Positions 33,446 to 35,427 of a stretch of 35,427 bases of DNA are shown one piece after another. The DNA is from CAISDA01 sp050258555 (GTDB lineage Bacteria > Bacteroidota > Ignavibacteria > UBA10030 > UBA8401): positions 1 to 35,427 of the forward strand of contig JBLMZA010000057.1 of assembly GCA_050258555.1 (NCBI GenBank), written 5' to 3'. Made by a program: the position numbers and the translations under genes. Positions within the stretch are counted from its first letter, which is position 1, and each line of letters starts with the position of its first letter. Under the pieces are notes generated by a model. It was not told where the DNA came from. It saw nothing but the letters and a program-made list of their open reading frames with translations, and searched no databases.

Positions 33446-34765
33446 TTATTCTCCTTTCAGCGCGGCCTGCGCGAATGCCGGCTCGTCCGATGCGGCGTCG
33501 AAGAGCGCTTCGGCCGGCGTGCCGAAGACCGCGGCGCGTTTGTCGTCGAATTCTCCTTCCCATCGGGCCACGACCACGGTGGCCATGCAGTTGCCGAGCA
33601 CGTTGACCGAGGTGCGCGCCATATCCATCACTTCATCGACGGCGAAGATCACCACGACGCCTTCGGGAGGAAGGCCGAAGGAGTGGAGCGCCGCAAGCAG
33701 CACAACGAGCGATGCGCGGGGCACGGCGGCGATGCCCTTGGAGGTGATCATGAGCGTGATCATCAGCATCAGCTGCCTGTCGAGTCCGAAGTGCACGCCG
33801 GTGGCGGTTTCGGCCGCCTGCGCCACGAAGACCGAGGCGACGGCCAGATAGAGCGTCGAGCCGTCCAGATTGAAGCTGTAGCCGGTCGGCATGACGAAGC
33901 CCACGATCTTTTTGGGCACGCCGAGCCGCTCCATCACTTCCATGGCCTTGGGCAGGGCGGATTCGGATGAGGTTGTGGCAAAGGCGATCGTGAACGGTTC
34001 CTTGACCGCGCGGATGAACTGGCGGATCGGAAGGCGGATCACCCAGGCGACCGTGCCGAGCACGAAGACGACAAAAATGACCAGCGCCAGATAGAGCGAA
34101 CCCACCAGCATGCCGAGATTGACGAGCACGCCGACGCCCTTGTGTCCGATCGTGGCGGCCATGGCGGCTCCCACGCCGAAGGGCGCGACCATCATCACAT
34201 AGCCCGTGAACTTGAACATCACCTGCGAAAGGCTGTCGCACCATTCGACCATCGGCCGGCCCTTCTCGCCGAGCGCGGAAACGGCCATGGCAAAGAGCAC
34301 GGAGAAGGCGACGATCTGCAGCACATCGCCCTGGGCCATCGATTGGATGATGCTCGAGGGGAAAATATGCACGATCGTTTCGATGAGCGTCTTCGGATGA
34401 TTCTGTGCCAGCGTGCCGAGCTCGTCCGCACCGGCATGGAGCGCCACCCCGTAGCCGGGTCCCATGAAATTGACGACCGCGAGTCCGATAAAGAGCGCTG
34501 CCGTTGTCGCAAGCTCGAAATACACGAGGGCCTTCATGCCCATGCGTCCGACTTTCTTCAGGCTTCCGCCGCCGGCGATGCCCACCACGATGCTCGAGAA
34601 GATCAGGGGCGCGATGATCGATTTGATCATGTTCAAGAAGATGTTGCGGATGAAGGCGGTTTCCACGCCCCATTCGGGCTTGAGCCATCCGAGCAAGCCG
34701 CCGGCCACAAGGCCGAGCATGATCTGCTGCGTGAGCGTAATCTTGAACGGTCTGAGTTTCATCAT
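33446..34765 (-). CDS. Dicarboxylate/amino acid:cation symporter (SDF family)
   Basis: This 439-residue transporter has hydrophobic segments throughout. The family re-entrant loop ATTSSESALPKAMEVM (about 275-290) and GYSFNLDGSTLY (about 302-313) are present, together with the C-terminal DEVMDMARTSVNVLGN. Such carriers import glutamate, aspartate or C4-dicarboxylates with Na+ or H+; the exact substrate is not readable. ATG at 34765 overlaps the upstream stop by four bases (ATGA). This indicates translational coupling with the beta-propeller gene. Confidence 0.94.
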   Translation of the reverse strand: MMKLRPFKITLTQQIMLGLVAGGLLGWLKPEWGVETAFIRNIFLNMIKSIIAPLIFSSIVVGIAGGGSLKKVGRMGMKALVYFELATTAALFIGLAVVNFMGPGYGVALHAGADELGTLAQNHPKTLIETIVHIFPSSIIQSMAQGDVLQIVAFSVLFAMAVSALGEKGRPMVEWCDSLSQVMFKFTGYVMMVAPFGVGAAMAATIGHKGVGVLVNLGMLVGSLYLALVIFVVFVLGTVAWVIRLPIRQFIRAVKEPFTIAFATTSSESALPKAMEVMERLGVPKKIVGFVMPTGYSFNLDGSTLYLAVASVFVAQAAETATGVHFGLDRQLMLMITLMITSKGIAAVPRASLVVLLAALHSFGLPPEGVVVIFAVDEVMDMARTSVNVLGNCMATVVVARWEGEFDDKRAAVFGTPAEALFDAASDEPAFAQAALKGE

Positions 34766-35427
34766 TGGTTCGCCCCCCGCAGGCGCACGATCGATCCGTC
34801 CATCGAGGTCACCACCACTTCGCGCGATGAGAGCGGCTTCACCGTCGTGATGACCGTGTTGCCGATCTTATGCACCCATGCGACCGTGTGCGTGCGCGCA
34901 TCGACGGCATAGACCAGACCGTTTCGTGTTCCGAAATAAATGGTGCCTTCTTTTTCCACGGGCATCGAAGGCGCGAAATCATATCCGTATTTGCAGTCGA
35001 GCGCCCACAGGACCTCGGGCTTCTTCGATGAGGCATCCAGCGCAAGGAGCGTATCGTTCATCGTGCGCAGATAAATTTTCGATCGGTCTTCGGAGATGCC
35101 GATCATCTCTCGGACCTGGTGGGCATTCGTGCGCCAGATGGCCGAGCCTGTGGAGGCATCGAGCGCCGTGGTGAAGCGGTCCGGCGCCACGATGAAGACC
35201 GCGCCGTTTGAAGCGACCGGCGTGCAGGCGGCCGGAGACAAGTTGCGGATCGGTTTGCCGTTCGACCATTTCCAGGCGAGGCTTCCTGTGGCGCGGTCGA
35301 GCGCGTAGAGATACGAATCCCATGCGCCGAAGATGACCCTGTTCTGATAGATGAGGGGCGTCGATTCGACGAATCCCGACACATCGGGATACTCCCAGAA
35401 TGTGCGGCCGCTTCGAAGCGAGAGCGC
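34762..35427 (-). CDS. PQQ-like beta-propeller repeat protein, 5' end cut by window
   Basis: About 221 C-terminal residues are visible; the frame stays open to the right edge. At least four propeller blades are present, with the PQQ-like pattern of an Ala/Tyr-Ala-Leu-Asp followed by G-x-x-W. Examples are YLYALDRATGSLAWKW, TTALDASTGSAIWRT and VYAVDARTHTVAWVH. This is a structural or binding module, as in BamB-like or quinoprotein-like proteins. No catalytic or quinone-binding residues can be judged from this fragment. Its stop overlaps the symporter start by four bases. A signal peptide, if any, lies outside the window. Confidence 0.85.
   Translation of the reverse strand, partial: ALSLRSGRTFWEYPDVSGFVESTPLIYQNRVIFGAWDSYLYALDRATGSLAWKWSNGKPIRNLSPAACTPVASNGAVFIVAPDRFTTALDASTGSAIWRTNAHQVREMIGISEDRSKIYLRTMNDTLLALDASSKKPEVLWALDCKYGYDFAPSMPVEKEGTIYFGTRNGLVYAVDARTHTVAWVHKIGNTVITTVKPLSSREVVVTSMDGSIVRLRGANQ

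Overview
The window is a densely packed stretch of a high-GC (roughly 60 percent by eye) bacterial chromosome. It holds 24 supported genes, and all but one lie on the minus strand. No RNA gene, CRISPR array, insertion sequence or phage gene was seen, and no gene-free gap reaches 300 bases; the longest is about 289 bases, at 13538-13826. Several features point to the Bacteroidota/Chlorobiota/Ignavibacteriota (FCB) group: a secreted enzyme ending in a YPNPFNP-type T9SS sorting domain, a SusB-like GH97 glucosidase, a TonB receptor with an N-terminal carboxypeptidase-regulatory-like domain, a membrane-anchored AraC regulator, and a TAnnTTTG-like promoter element. The genus cannot be read from the sequence.

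Region 1 (1-10218) holds a NarL-type response regulator, then a double-ATPase KaiC-like protein, a 41-residue lysine-rich peptide and a giant cyclic beta-1,2-glucan synthase that runs off the left edge. The last three are almost contiguous and look like one operon. Region 2 (10412-12290) is a compact set: two tiny DUF6132-type membrane proteins with a Cys-Pro motif, an OsmC-like thiol peroxidase and a YeiH-type transporter. This suggests a thiol or sulfur theme. Region 3 (12389-16047) has an outer-membrane porin, a divergent orphan SH3/membrane/zinc-ribbon protein (the only plus-strand gene) and a uroporphyrinogen-decarboxylase-superfamily protein.

Region 4 (16164-23106) is a saccharide sensing and uptake group: an orphan REC-histidine kinase, the GH97 enzyme, an AraC regulator overlapping it by four bases, and a TonB receptor. 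Region 5 (23155-27994) is a complete tripartite efflux operon in the order tetR, hlyD/emrA, emrB, tolC. It has a readable sigma70-like promoter, a palindromic operator overlapping the -10 box, and a strong terminator. Region 6 (27991-35427) is a housekeeping and transport stretch: comF, uvrB, a transglutaminase-like protein, a T9SS-exported S1/P1-nuclease-like zinc enzyme, a TauE/SafE-type permease, a dicarboxylate/amino acid:cation symporter, and a beta-propeller protein cut by the right edge.

The most promising unexplained units are the KaiC-like/small peptide/cyclic glucan synthase operon, the paired DUF6132-OsmC-YeiH cassette, and the orphan SH3-membrane-zinc ribbon protein.
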